The notes beneath the pieces were generated by a model. It saw only the letters and a list, made by a program, of their open reading frames with translations, ran no database searches and was not told where the DNA came from. The translations under genes and the position numbers were made by a program. DNA of 64,000 bases from Diabrotica undecimpunctata (Eukaryota > Arthropoda > Insecta > Coleoptera > Chrysomelidae): contig NC_092811.1 in NCBI RefSeq assembly GCF_040954645.1, forward strand, positions 88,713,199-88,777,198, written 5' to 3'. This document shows, one piece after another, positions 32,462-43,230 of this stretch; within the stretch, counting starts at the first letter, position 1, and the number at the start of each line of letters is the position of its first letter.

Positions 32462-33397
32462 TGACAAGGATCAGATCGTAGCATCCCTATCGTTGGCGTC
32501 ATCTGGAATATCTGCAACTTTATCGGAAGGCGGACGAATTGCAAATTTTGCCTTGAAATTAACACATAAATTAATGAATCACCAGATTGCAACATCGCCA
32601 ACAATAGAGCAATGGCGAAGATTTTACAGCTATGCAAATTAATCGTTTGGGATGAATGTACATTGGTCCACAAGAGGTCATTACAGGGGCTGGATAGAAT
32701 TTTGAAAGATATTCTTGACATTCAAAACTATTTTTGGTAGAGCCATGATTCTATTTTTAGACTGTTCCTTATTTAATTATTAATTACAATTATTAATTAT
32801 TAATTATTAATTATTAATTATTAATTATTAATTATTAATTATTAATTATTAATTATTAATTATTAATTATTAATTATTAATTATTAATTATTAATTATTA
32901 ATTATTAATTATTAATTATTAATTATTAATTATTAATTATTAATTATTAATTATTAATTATTAATTATTAATTATTAATTATTAATTATTAATTATTAAT
33001 TATTAATTATTAATTATTAATTATTAATTATTAATTATTAATTATTAATTATTAATTATTAATTATTAATTATTAATTATTAATTATTAATTATTAATTA
33101 TTAATTATTCCCCAATTAACTGCTGCGGATTAAACGCATGCCTAACATCATACAATTTGTGCGCAAGTAAAGACGCTTCAATTGACAAATAACATGCGGG
33201 TGTTTCTGCAACAAGATTAAAGTGCAATTGTTTTTTCGAGGTAGTTCTTAGATATTGGAAATGGAAAAGTCGCTATTGACACCTCGACCGGATTCATTAC
33301 CTAAAGAATTCTGCTACTTAAACTCGAAAGAGGAGCTTATTGAATTTTGATAAAATATTTAATTTCAAGGCGGTACGAAGTTCGGCGGGTCAGCTAG
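32462..33397 (+). mobile_element. Helitron 3' part: Pif1-like helicase remains and terminus
   Basis: Helicase motifs on the plus strand before the satellite: SSGISATLSEGGRIANFALK, and near 32650 WDECTLVHKRSLQGLDRILK with ILDIQNYF (in a shifted frame). After the satellite: VKTLQLTNNMRVFLQQD and FLDIGNGKVAIDTSTGFIT, characteristic of Helitron helicases. The element ends GGCGGTACGAAGTTCGGCGG, GTCAG, then CTAG followed by T at 33394-33398, a canonical CTRR terminus preceded by a CGAA/TTCG hairpin. The motif-III stretch is missing where the satellite sits. Confidence 0.8.
32774..33109. repeat. (TAATTAT)n heptamer satellite, about 48 copies
   Basis: 336 bp of an almost perfect 7-bp repeat, located inside the Helitron helicase sequence. 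Confidence 0.95.
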
Positions 33398-33469
33398 TCT
33401 TTTATAAATTACCATGTATAAAGTCAAATAAGGAACCCCATTATTCGTTAGTAATTAAAAAAACTCTTC

Positions 33470-34065
33470 TTTGTCAACCATTTTCCATCCACTCCTGAAT
33501 GTAGATCTCTCCCAATTGCTTCCATCTTTCTCTATCTTGCGCCAATCTAATCCACTGTTTGCCTGCCACTGCTCTTATGTCATCTACCCATCTTTTTTGA
33601 GGTCTTCCCATGCTTCTTGTTGTCGTCCTTGGTCTCCATTCTAGAATTATCCGTGTCCACCTGTTGTCATTATATCGGGCTACGTGACCTGCTCACCGGC
33701 ATTTCATTTTTGTAATTTCCTCCACAACATCCCTAATCTTCATTCTACGTCTTATCTCGGTGTTTCTAATCTTGTCTCTCAGTGATATTTCAAGCATGAT
33801 TCGTTCCATTGCTCTTTGCGTTTGTTTCTAATTTTTTAGCAGATTTTTTGGTAAGGGCTACTGTCTCCAAGCCGTAGGTACAAACTGGTAGTATGCATGT
33901 GTTATACACCTTTTTCTTTAAGTTTACAGGAATGGAGGTGTGTTTCAGATATATGCTAGTTTGCCGAAAGCGCCCCATGCCAGTTGTGTTCTTTTAATTT
34001 CAGCATCTCGATTTGGTTTTCCTAGTTTGATGACATGACCTAGATATACATAATGTTCAACATTT
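33470..34065 (-). pseudogene. RTE-type LINE E, C-terminal part
   Basis: Minus strand reads VYLGHVIKLGKPNRDAEIKR, KKKVYNTCILPVCTYGLETV, ALTKKSAKKLE, then in other frames the WRAGHVAR/IILEWRPRT-type region and RWVDDIRAVAGKQWI-type ending with LGEIYIQEW. Order is that of the RT thumb and the C-terminal region of RTE-like LINEs. Several frameshifts. Confidence 0.65.
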
Positions 34066-34470
34066 TCTATGGTATGATATCGATACGCAAAAGGAAATCA
34101 ACAGATAGCGGACATTAGTCCGTCTCACGTTTTATATTCAGTACAGGCTCTTATGGACTATATGCCTCTTTTACTATTCTTTGCATTGTTCCATGATTCT
34201 ATTGTTATTTACCGTTGCGTCGTTGCCAGTTCCATTTTCTCTTAAGCGTCTCAGTCTTGCGTCAAAGCTTGTGTTCTGTGGTATCAGTTATTCAGTCAAC
34301 CTAACTATACTGTTACCTCGCCGTTTCGCTTTTTGTTCTCACCATTTATTTTATTATTGATGAACAATTTTTCAATAATTCCTCAATCCTTTTTCCTCAT
34401 TTATATTTATTGGCGATTTAACCATGCCTTACGTATGTATGTAATAATAAATTTACGGCATTTCATTAAA
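34066..34470. other. Gap, nothing recognised
   Basis: Non-coding, mixed composition; no repeat detected by eye. Confidence 0.35.
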
Positions 34471-34473
34471 TGA

Positions 34474-34655
34474 TTAGAATCAAACAATGTTCATACACAT
34501 ACCAAAAATCGACCTGTTTCGGGATTTCCCTCAAAACTCGACGCTTCTCGAAATGATGATATTTCATAATTTAGCCGTTCACTGTATACTTCCCATTAAG
34601 TTGAAGGGACTTGGAAGAGACTTAGAATCAAACAATGTTCATACACATACCAAAA
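34474..34655. repeat. 34-bp direct repeat with a LINE scrap between the copies
   Basis: TTAGAATCAAACAATGTTCA... (34 bp) occurs at 34474-34507 and 34622-34655 without visible change. Between them, 34589-34617 (CTTCCCATTAAGTTGAAGGG) matches 35638-35668 of the LINE fragment to the right. Confidence 0.75.
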
Positions 34656-34920
34656 CAGTTTCAATAATATTTTATAAAATACTGCAGGAAACGAAACCGA
34701 AAAAGTACTTGAAAAACCTAAAAATTGCTGGACGCAATTTTTCAACTGGAATTTCTGGGAGAACTAAATAGAAAATGTCTATCATCTCGTGGGTATCAAA
34801 CTTGTTACTGCCTTATGCTCTTTTATTAACATTTGAGCAAAAAAGTGACCGTTTTCATTAATTTCAATATTATGAAAAAACTACGCATTGTAGATAAAAA
34901 CGTTTAACAGACGACTTTCT

Positions 34921-35265
34921 TGAAAATACTTGCTCTTTAAAATGAGATTTTCTAACTTAAAAAATGTTTATAAACAAAAAGATATTGTAAATTAAACTCG
35001 CCCGTCATTATTTCCAATTGTTTATAATTATTAAAATAAACAATAAAAAAACACATTTCACAATGTGAGTTTTTATGTAGTTACTATGGCGAAAGAGATG
35101 TGTTCTTTGTGTGACCTTTTTTATCCCATTTTAGAAAAAAAGGTCATTTTCAAATGGCTGTAAACGATTATAAACAACGATATATTAACGATAAAAAATA
35201 TAAAGAATTGAAAAAAAAAAATATTTTTTAAAAAAGAAAATCTCATTTTAAAGTCAGTATTTTCA
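34921..35265. mobile_element. MITE-like element
   Basis: TGAAAATACTTGCTCTTTAA... at 34921 is mirrored on the opposite strand from 35265 (TGAAAATACTGACTTTAAAA...), sharing about 30 bp with a small gap (TTTAAAATGAGATTTTCT identical). 345 bp, AT-rich, non-coding. No clear target duplication. Confidence 0.55.
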
Positions 35266-35267
35266 CA

Positions 35268-35715
35268 ATAGGCTCAAAGCATTTTTGGCCATTCCTATGC
35301 TCCTACGTATTTTGGTTTCACAAGAGACTGCATTACTAATGTAGGATCCTGAATAATTGAACTCGTTAACCATTTCAAACTGGCTCAAGGCTTCAGATGT
35401 TTGCAGTAAGTGTTAATAATCGACTATCATAATGTTCATTTTTTGTTTATTGACTTTGAGATCATATCTATTGCTTCCGGTTTTAACGAGCTGTTGCTGT
35501 AGTAGGCTTGACATTTGTTATTCGAGTTCATAGAGATTAGTTATTATAGTTGTATTGTCTGCATATCTAAGGTTTGAGATCTTTTTGCACGCGATAGAGA
35601 TTCCACCATTCCATTTGTTAAGTGCTTTTCTCATTATATACTTCCCACTAAGTTGAAGGGACTTGGAGATAGAATACATCCTTGACAGACTCCCCTACTG
35701 ATTTTAAAAGGGTTG
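35268..35715 (-). pseudogene. LINE reverse transcriptase fragment
   Basis: Minus strand: GVCQGCILSPSPFNLV near 35700, a degraded ISNLRYADNTTIIT box near 35560, and VNEFNYSGSYISNAVSCETK near 35360. Asp of YADD is changed to Asn (YADN). A small piece of it was copied to 34589-34617. Confidence 0.6.
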
Positions 35716-35879
35716 GACGGTTTTTAAATCTTATTCTGGTTTCTGGATTTTAAATGCATCATAATCATATTTTACGATTAATTTAAGCTCTTCTCTTGAA
35801 GTTGAAACGTTCGCTGAATGTGAACACTTCACAAGTCCTAACTTAAATTCTGTTTATACAGAAAATTTTCATTTTGACA

Positions 35880-38012
35880 TTTCCAAAGGTCGAAAAGAAC
35901 ACGAACATGAATTCTGAAGAGCGGAAATCAATTTTAAAATTATTTAAAAAAGAATATTCAGATATATTTGACATTAAATGAAAACAATTGACTTTCACAA
36001 ATAAAATCAAGCATCATATTTGTGAGCCTGGATGAAATATCCCATGAAGAACCCTTAATTCTTATGGGTGACTTTAACGCACGAATCGGAAAGGAAATAG
36101 TTCCAGGAGTAAAACAAAGATTTAATGAAAACCATGTCAATACAAATGGATAACCCATGGCTAATCTCTGTGCTTTTAACGAACTGAGAATACATTTTTC
36201 GACCATAAGCTCCAGTATAAATATACATTTGAAAACTCCAGGGGGCAGAAATCTATGATTGATTTTATAGTCACTAATAGAAAATCCACCCAAAGCAGAT
36301 TCTAGATATCCGAACTTATAGAATATATAGAAGAATACGAAAAGAAAGAACAAAAAATGAACACTGGGAACAGTTTACGAAAAGGATGGAAAGCGACTTC
36401 TATGGTAAACAAAAACAAATATGGAGATTCATAAGAAACCAATGCAAAGAAATGGCAGAATTGAAGGAATACAATAACATACCAGCAAACGAATGGCAAA
36501 GATACCTGAAAAAACTGTTTAAAGGAAAGGAAAATAACAATCAACACAATACCGTACCTGAATTAAGACACGAAATAGAAATCATTTTCAGGAAGTAGAG
36601 ATAGCCATAAATTCACTCAAAAATAGAAAGTCACCAGGGCCAGACGGAATAACCAACGAGCTTCTAAAACACGGAGGAGAGAGTATATCCCTAGAGATGA
36701 CAAAATTTATACAAAAAGTAATATTGCACTGCAAAATACCAGACGCATGGAGAAACAGCATAATGATAACAATGTTCAAGAAACGAGATATAGAAGACCC
36801 CAACAATTATAGAGGTATAAATCTACTGAACATCGCACTTAAGCTTACCACAAAAGTCCTAACCAACAAAATCAATAAACTAACAACTTTATCAGATGAA
36901 CACCAAGGATTCAGATCCAGAAGATCCTGCGTAGACGCCGTATTTATACTAAGGCAAATCACAGAAAAGACCATCGGGTACAAAAAACCAGCATATCTAT
37001 GTTTTATAGACCTGAAAAAGGCTTTCGATCGCATCCAAGTCGAAGACGTCTTACACCTACTGTATAAAAGAAACACACCAATCAATATTATACAAACCAT
37101 CGAAAACATCTACTTCCATAATCGAATACAGGCAAAGATAAATGGAAAAAAACACAGTGTATACCAGTACAAAGCGGACTCAGACAGGGTGACTCGTTAA
37201 GCTCACTTCTCTTTAATATAATAATGGACGAAATAATACAAGCAGTACGTAAAGGTCATGGTTACAGAATGGGGAACAAATCCAAATATTATGTTATGCA
37301 GACGACGCCGCATTAATCGCCGAGACAGAAGACAAGCTCCAAAGATTAACACACATCTTCAATACAACAGCTAAGAAATACAATATGATAATATCAGCAA
37401 AAAAAACTAAATTTATGACATCTAAATACCCACTACGATGTAAAATCGAAATTGATGGGAAAATAATCAAACAGGAAGCAAAGTTTAGATATCTGGGAAT
37501 AGATATAACTAGGTACGGAGATTTTGAAGAAGTGCGACAACAAAGCTTAAAAGCAAGTAAAGCGGCGGGATCTCTTAATGACATAATCTGGAAAAACAAA
37601 CACCTAAGACAAGACACGAAAACAAGAATCTATAAAGCAGCAATTAGACCTATATTAACATATACGGCTGAGACAAGAGCCGACACATCTAAAACGAGAC
37701 GACTACTAGAAACGACAGAGATGAAAATACATCGACGAATATCAGGGAAAAGTCCGTTGGATAGTGAGAGAAGCGAAAACATAGAAGACATAAATGGATG
37801 GGTGACAAATCGGAAACAGGAGTGGAACGAACACATTAGTAGAATGGCAGAGAATAGGATAGTACAAATAGCACGAGATAAGTCACCAAATGGACGAAGA
37901 AGTATTGGCAGACCAAGAAAAAGATGGTGCGATAATTTAAACAATTTAGGAGGCCAATATTGAAGAAGAAACAGGCTTTAAAGCCTACATACAAGAAGGA
38001 AAAAAATATTTG
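35880..38012 (+). mobile_element. LINE C, endonuclease through C-terminus, degenerate
   Basis: Plus strand. Endonuclease relics at 36030-36300 (EEPLILMGDFNARIGKEIVP, later a SMIDFIVTNRKS-type motif), RT at 36600-37330, C-terminal region at 37385-37963, and a last motif EEETGFKAYIQEGKKY at about 37967-38012. Same broad family as 29215-29450 and 55584-56621. Confidence 0.7.
36640..37963 (+). pseudogene. LINE C reverse transcriptase and C-terminal domain
   Basis: 36697-37200: MTKFIQKVILHCKIPDAWRN, NYRGINLLNIALKLTTKVLT, QGFRSRRSCVDAVFILRQIT, CFIDLKKAFDRIQVEDVLHL. The QGD block and the catalytic YADD region (37180-37330) are frameshifted (SVYQYKADSDRVTR where a GVRQGDSLS-like block is expected). 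37385-37963: ISAKKTKFMTSKYPLR, FRYLGIDITRYGDFEEV, YKAAIRPILTYTAETRADTS and GRRSIGRPRKRWCDN. Preceded by SLKNRKSPGPDGITNELLKH at 36615-36680. Confidence 0.75.
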
Positions 38013-38340
38013 TGAGCTTTGTAACAAAATCAGAGACCTAGACCATATTTTCTTGGACTGCTCAAAATCTAGGGCTCAATCCAATGAACTGTTAAGAAAA
38101 CTTCTACAATTCTACAATTGAAAGCCCATGTATCATAACGTATAACGTATTTTAGAAAGAGAAGACATTTACGATTGTTTGTTATTTAAGTATATAGTTA
38201 ATCATTTAGTACGAGTAAAAGCAGAAACATAGAAGGTGAAGAATAAAAATAAATGTTTTAAATACGTTTTGCTAAAGCTTAGCTAAAACCCCACTAAAAC
38301 ATTTTTGTGTACCACTTTTGAAATACTGCGAGGAAAAGCA
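38013..38340 (+). pseudogene. I-type LINE 3' terminal fragment
   Basis: ICELCNKIRDLDHIFLDCSK, then LLRKLLQFYN (stop) and later EREDIYDCLLFKYIVNHLV. The C-x-x-C-x...H-x-x-x-x-C motif matches the Cys/His end of I-type ORF2 proteins such as the one at 9175. It ends about 60 bp before exon E. Confidence 0.55.
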
Positions 38341-38397
38341 GAGTTTATTAATTAGTAACTACTTTTGCTAACCTAAAATAGTATTAAAAAGTATTAC

Positions 38398-38629
38398 CTC
38401 CAAGTGAAAGTAATGGTAGAAAGAAGTGTTCTTTGAAGTACTTCCAGCTGAATATTTTGACTGCATCGTAACACATGTTGATGAATATATGTCTAGTGTA
38501 ACAGCTACTAGAATTACACAAATTGTTTATTAAACTTTCTCTTATCCACTTCCTGTGATTTTCTTTTATGTTATATCTAAGAAAAACCAGTAGTGTTCTA
38601 GCTGCCTGCGTCCTGACCGGCCTTGCTCT
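38398..38629 (-). CDS. PPP4R4: PPP4R4-like exon E
   Basis: A 232-nt exon with acceptor GTATTTTTTTAG (AG at 38631-38630) and donor GTAATAC at 38397. Phase 0 in, phase 1 out. It has no ATG-to-stop frame of its own, and was found because exons D (phase 0 out) and F (phase 1 in) cannot join directly. It encodes RARPVRTQAARTLLVFLRYN, a central helix ending SSSCYTRHIFINMCYDAV, and IFSWKYFKEHFFLPLLSLG. The KYFKEHFFLPLLSL motif leading into DDPVSTVR of exon F is the most family-specific signature in the gene. It starts only 60 bp right of a LINE 3' fragment. Confidence 0.82.
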
Positions 38630-38639
38630 CTAAAAAAAT

Positions 38640-39340
38640 ACAGTTAACTTAAAATTAAACTAAATATTTTAACCAAATATTAAAAATGTGAATAAATTTT
38701 AAATATTATACAGTTTGCAAGTTAAATTAAAATTTTTGTATTGATTTAATTAACTCTTTGACTTTATTTATCACACCCGCGTAACTGAAAAATTTATATG
38801 ATTATCATTTAAAATTTACTCGTCCCAGATAGCTGCGGTATCAAAAGAATTGAGCTCTGGTGGGGCTCTTCCCGTGCTACCGAGCCGTCGGCGACTTGTT
38901 ATGTTGGAGTATCTCCTAAAAATTGTATTACACTTTGACACATATCATTTACATTTTTATTATCTTGGAAACCCATCTACATTACCATTTTTCTTAATAA
39001 AAGTGTAAATACTTTTAAAATTATTAACTTATATAAAATATAAACATAATATAATATAAATATATATATAATTATATATCTATAAAACCTTATACAAATA
39101 CTTCATATTTTAAAAAATATATTCAGAAATGCTTTAATATACAGAATGTTCTATTAAAAAAACACAACTTTGGTTCATTCCTTTGTTTCGACTAACCCTG
39201 TAGAATCGAAAATAATTCTAAATAATACACGTGTTTCAATTTTTTTTATATACTCCATAGTTTAGCTGTAATAAAAGAAAACCAGAGGTTTGGCGCACCC
39301 TATATATACATGTATATACCGTACGTTAAGTTTTAAATTA
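38640..39340. other. Intron between exons E and D, left part, no gene
   Basis: AT-rich with one GC-richer patch at about 38815-38905 (GGGGCTCTTCCCGTGCTACC). That patch is not a tRNA as far as I can fold it. Confidence 0.4.
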
Positions 39341-39987
39341 CAGTCCTCTGTCTCTATAACGATATGCAAGGGACAGGGAATTTTCATCGTTATAAGGAGA
39401 GATCGTTATACTGGGAGATACAAAATTCGGTACTGTAATATTAATAATACTATACTAAATAATCCCTTCCATATCGTAACCACAGTTGACTGAGACAGCC
39501 CCGTACGGCGAACGACATCCGATTGCTTTTCACCTTTCTCTATTGCTCGAGTCATCGATAACTTTTCCTCCACCGAGAGCGCTTTACGCTTTTTCGGAAA
39601 CATGTTGACACACTGAGACACAACTCAAACTGGAAAAGAAAAGTCGTCAATAGATGACAACATCTGTGTGATAACAGTTAGGCAGTCACTTAACACTCTG
39701 ATAAGAATGAGTAGAATGGGTGGCCGCATTCCTTAAGCGTAAAACAAAACAACCGCTGGACAATGACCTTATCACTCGTGACTCAGGTAGTCTGAACTTT
39801 AAACACAATAACACATTTGTCATCGACTATTGAACGCTGAAAAGTCATCGCTATAAAGAGAGAACGATATCGGTATAGAGAAAGAATTAATACATTGTCC
39901 TTATGACGGACCAACCAACGTTTACTATTTTCATCGTTATAGAGGAATTATCGTTATATAGGGAATCGTTATAAAGAGAGACTGCTG
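39341..39987 (-). mobile_element. Deleted pogo/Tigger element
   Basis: Starts CAGTCCTCTGTCTCTATAAC and ends ...ATAAAGAGAGACTGCTG, flanked by TA on both sides (39339-39340 and 39988-39989). The inner ends carry several copies of CGTTATA/TATAACG, probably transposase sites. 647 bp. Only the DNA-binding start of the transposase is left, so it is non-autonomous. Confidence 0.8.
39440..39621 (-). pseudogene. pogo/CENP-B-type transposase N-terminal HTH fragment
   Basis: ATG at 39621; MFPKKRKALSVEEKLSMTRA then IEKGEKQSDVVRRTGLSQST and VVTIWKG. This is the psq/CENP-B N-terminal helix-turn-helix (K-R-K-x-L-S-x-E-E-K-x-x-x-x-x-x-I-E-x-G-x-K). After VTIWKG the family sequence stops and the frame runs into the element's end, consistent with an internal deletion. 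Confidence 0.75.
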
Positions 39988-40132
39988 TAGATATACACAC
40001 TATAAATGGCAACACTGCGCGCCGTCGACTTTCCACGAACCTTTCCGTTGCCCCGTCGCCAATAATTTGTCATTATACAGTGGTTGTTTAAAGCAATAAC
40101 AGCGTAGATTTTTATTTATTTTTGTAAACAAA

Positions 40133-41205
40133 ATGTCTGTTTCTACGCCCGCAGAAAAGGTTCAAATAATAAAATGGTTGTATGGTGGTAATTCTGGACA
40201 ACTGTGTAGATTTATTTTCTGTGTTTTTTGATGGGAGACCAATTCCTTGCGTACATTTAGTTCATAATATTGTTAAAAATTTTGAGAGTTGTTATTGCCT
40301 CAAAAATTGCAGAAAATGTCACGCTCAAGTAGTGTCACCAGAAAAAGTTGAGGAAAGAGAATACCGGGATACACAAATTTGTGCAACAATCGAAGTAGAT
40401 TCAACACGTTCAAGTAGAAGCGTTGCTAGTGAGTTAGATGTTAGCAATGTTACTGCAACGAAAGTGTGGAAAAAGCACGGTTACAAGAATTTTAAATATT
40501 AAAGAACGCAGCAGCTTTATCCAGACGACTACTTTCGAAGAATGGAGTTTTGTGAAACTCTAATAACGAAGGCTAATGGTGAACCCAATTTTATTAAAAA
40601 CATTTTATTTACTGATGAATCTTCTGTTTCGTTAGTAGGGAGACACAATACTTCCATTACGAGGTATTGGGCGAGGGGAAAACCAGCACAGAAGTGTTGT
40701 TTACTGAACTCAAAGCCCTCAAAAAGTTAACTGGCATTTTAAGAGATCACATAATAGGTCCATTTTTTATTGAGAGCAACTTGAATAGCAGAGTATACCT
40801 CGATTTGTTATAGAATCATGTTCTTCCTCATGTAAATCTGGAGAATGTTCAGTTCTCAACGCTCTAATAATTAGTGAGTACTTAAACAATACTTTCCCGA
40901 ATCGAGTTATCATTAACAGGCGATATTAAGTGGCCTGCGCGATCTCCAGATCTTACACCCATGGACTTCTTTTTTTTTCTTGGGAACATTTAAAAAGCAT
41001 CATCTACGATCATCCTAAAGCTAGAGCCCAAAATTTCGATGAATTAAGGAACCGAATAAGAGAAGTCTCCAATTTTATTATAGCAGAAACTCTTACATCT
41101 GTCCTCAGAAGTTTTTATAATAGATTAGGATACTGTTCAGCCGTAGAAGGTCAAATATTTGAATCATTTCTGTATGGCAAAAATAATTTTTTCTTATTTT
41201 ATTAG
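40133..41205 (+). pseudogene. Mariner-superfamily transposase, degenerate
   Basis: ATG at 40133: MSVSTPAEKVQIIKWLYGGN, the N-terminal HTH. Another frame carries STRSSRSVASELDVSNVTAT (second HTH), then 40542-40730: MEFCETLITKANGEPNFIKN, the first catalytic Asp in ILFTDESSV, and RYWARGKPAQK. Later blocks near 40930 (WPARSPDLTPMDFFFF-like, in a shifted frame) carry the PDLTPMDFF motif. At least three frame changes. Related in plan to the mariner at 43231. Confidence 0.7.
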
Positions 41206-41209
41206 GAAT

Positions 41210-41915
41210 TATTTTTGTTTTAATAAGAGTATATTTTTTGATTCATCTTTTTAAAGAAATGTGATTTTATTTTTAATTCAACTACAAAAAATTGTTCACA
41301 TTATTAAAAACAGATGATACAAATGCACCGCCGTATAACGTCAGTGTCTTTTTATCGAGTTATAAGAAATGAACTGGGTGTACGTAAGCAGACCAAAATC
41401 GACGGACGGAGTTGCATATCCTTTGTTTTGTTATGTGTTAAAAAAAATACTAAATGGTTTTCTCGTTTTCTGTCTAGGAGTCTAGGTGTCGGAGCGGAGG
41501 AGATCGGAGATTAAAATTACCTTGTACGAGGCAATGTTGCCGATTTTAGCGCTTTATGTATTTGCAATATCTAATCCAAAACTTAACGCACTGTATATAT
41601 AAACACACGATTACATTATTATTATAGTTGAAACTGCGAATTAACTGAAAATTCGTGTCTTTTCGTCCAGGGAAATAAGGTTTTTTTTCATGACACTGAC
41701 CCGGCCAGGCAAACAACAGTTGTTTCGAGTAGTATGAACCTCTGTAATAAGAACCTATATGTTTCCTGCAGTCGATGTTTTGGACTTAATCAGTTATTAA
41801 CAAATTAAGGTCAAGAAACGGTAAATTTTCGCATTTTTCGTCTATCAGCAAGAAGTGAAGCGTTTGAAACGAAATTTAAGAGTAATAAACTTATAAGTTA
41901 TATAAAAATGGCGTT
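41210..41915. other. Gap, nothing recognised
   Basis: A 66-codon frame at 41314-41514 matches no family I know; the rest is AT-rich non-coding. Confidence 0.35.
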
Positions 41916-42120
41916 TTTAAATATATTGATCCTTATTTGTTCCTTAAAAAGTTGCAAAATAAGTCAGAAATTTCGGTTTTTTTATCAATGTTAATAACTT
42001 TTTAAAAATGAACCTAGAACCTTCATATTACACGGAATGTTGGGTGTTGTGGTGCTTAAAATATGATCAAAATTTCAAAGCGATCGGTCAAATAGTTTAA
42101 AAGTTATTTTATTTGTACCC
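41915..42120 (+). repeat. Repeat block A, inverted copy at 49255-49455
   Basis: Shares long identical stretches with the opposite strand of 49255-49455, e.g. GCAAAATAAGTCAGAAATTT and ATTACACGGAATGTTGG, and TTTCAAAGCGATCGGTCAAA. I estimate over 80 percent identity across 200 bp. Confidence 0.8.
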
Positions 42121-42234
42121 CAAAAGGATGCAAAAAAGTTTACCACTTTTACCCCAAGGGTTCCTCCTAAAACCCCTTCGTAGGGGGGGGGGGCGGAAAC
42201 AAATTATTTACCAAGAATATTTTTAAAGAAATTT

Positions 42235-42368
42235 TGTTTTTTGTTTGTGAAAAATGTTTGTAATAATTTAATTTTATCTGATTCATTCATATTGACAATT
42301 CAGACATATATTATATGTCTGAGGGTTTCTGGGACGATTTTATTGTAAGATAGTTTATTCGATTATCA
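42235..42368 (+). repeat. Repeat block B, inverted copy at 45375-45590
   Basis: TAATAATTTAATTTTATCTG and ATTGACAATTCAGACATATA occur here and on the opposite strand at 45375-45590, as does TTATTGTAAGATAGTT. It sits directly upstream of the Penelope-like reading frame. Confidence 0.8.
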
Positions 42369-42524
42369 CGAAATCAACTTTAACTTGAGAATATTCGTCA
42401 GAAAATATAATAGTAAGACTTTTAATATAATCAAAACAAAATTAGAAAATACATTGGCAACTAGAACAAGACTAAATATATCAGCTTTAATTTAGTTATT
42501 GACATTATGTACTGAAAATACCTA

Positions 42525-43078
42525 TCTTATATACTAAAACGCTAAACCCTTTTCTTGTCCACCACTTTACTCAAAAACCATATTAGATAATTAAAATATT
42601 TTTTTGGAATGTTATTAGTATTACGTATGAGATTGTCAAGATATACTTTTGGTACAAAAATTCACTTCCGGTTTTGAGATGACCGGAAGTTAAAATTTAC
42701 TTTAAGTTTTAGACCCCACAATGTATATATGGATCGAAAGGTCTCGTCGAGACGAATCTAAATATGTACTTCCGGTTGCGATACGACACCGGAAGTGACC
42801 CGAAACGCACATAAAACCTCAAGATAGAGCAAATCTGACACCGGATTCGTGATCAGCGTGCAAAATTAACTGCTAAATGATATCCATGTCGACATTTGAT
42901 GAACTAAAAATTGCATTCCGGTTTTGAGGTCGACTTCCATAATCACTTTTTTTTTACTTGCATTATTATTGATGAATGTTATGTATATTCTTGCTTATAT
43001 TGTTTGTATTGATCTCTTAATTTTTCTCGCAAAATAAAAATTTCATTTAAAAAACTCGATGTCGAGTTGGTCCGCTAG
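42525..43078 (+). mobile_element. Non-autonomous Helitron, 554 bp
   Basis: Begins TCTTATATACTAAAACGCTA after an A (42524) and ends with hairpin AACTCGA-TG-TCGAGTT (43053-43068), a short spacer, then CTAG (43075-43078) followed by T. These are the TC...hairpin...CTRR hallmarks and A|T target preference. No protein encoded; an ACCGGAAGT-type short inverted pair lies inside. Confidence 0.9.
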
Positions 43079-43230
43079 TTTTCAACTAAATAATGAATTC
43101 TATAAACAAAATTTTGGTCTAGCAATGGGCTCTAGTTTATCTCCATTATTTGCCAATATATTTATGGAAGATTTTGAAACAAATATTATTTCTAAACAAA
43201 ATTTAAAACCCACAGTATGGTGGACATATA

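Noticed and set aside
38815..38905. GC-richer patch resembling a tRNA or SINE head
   Set aside because: I could not fold a cloverleaf nor find A/B box promoter motifs in order.
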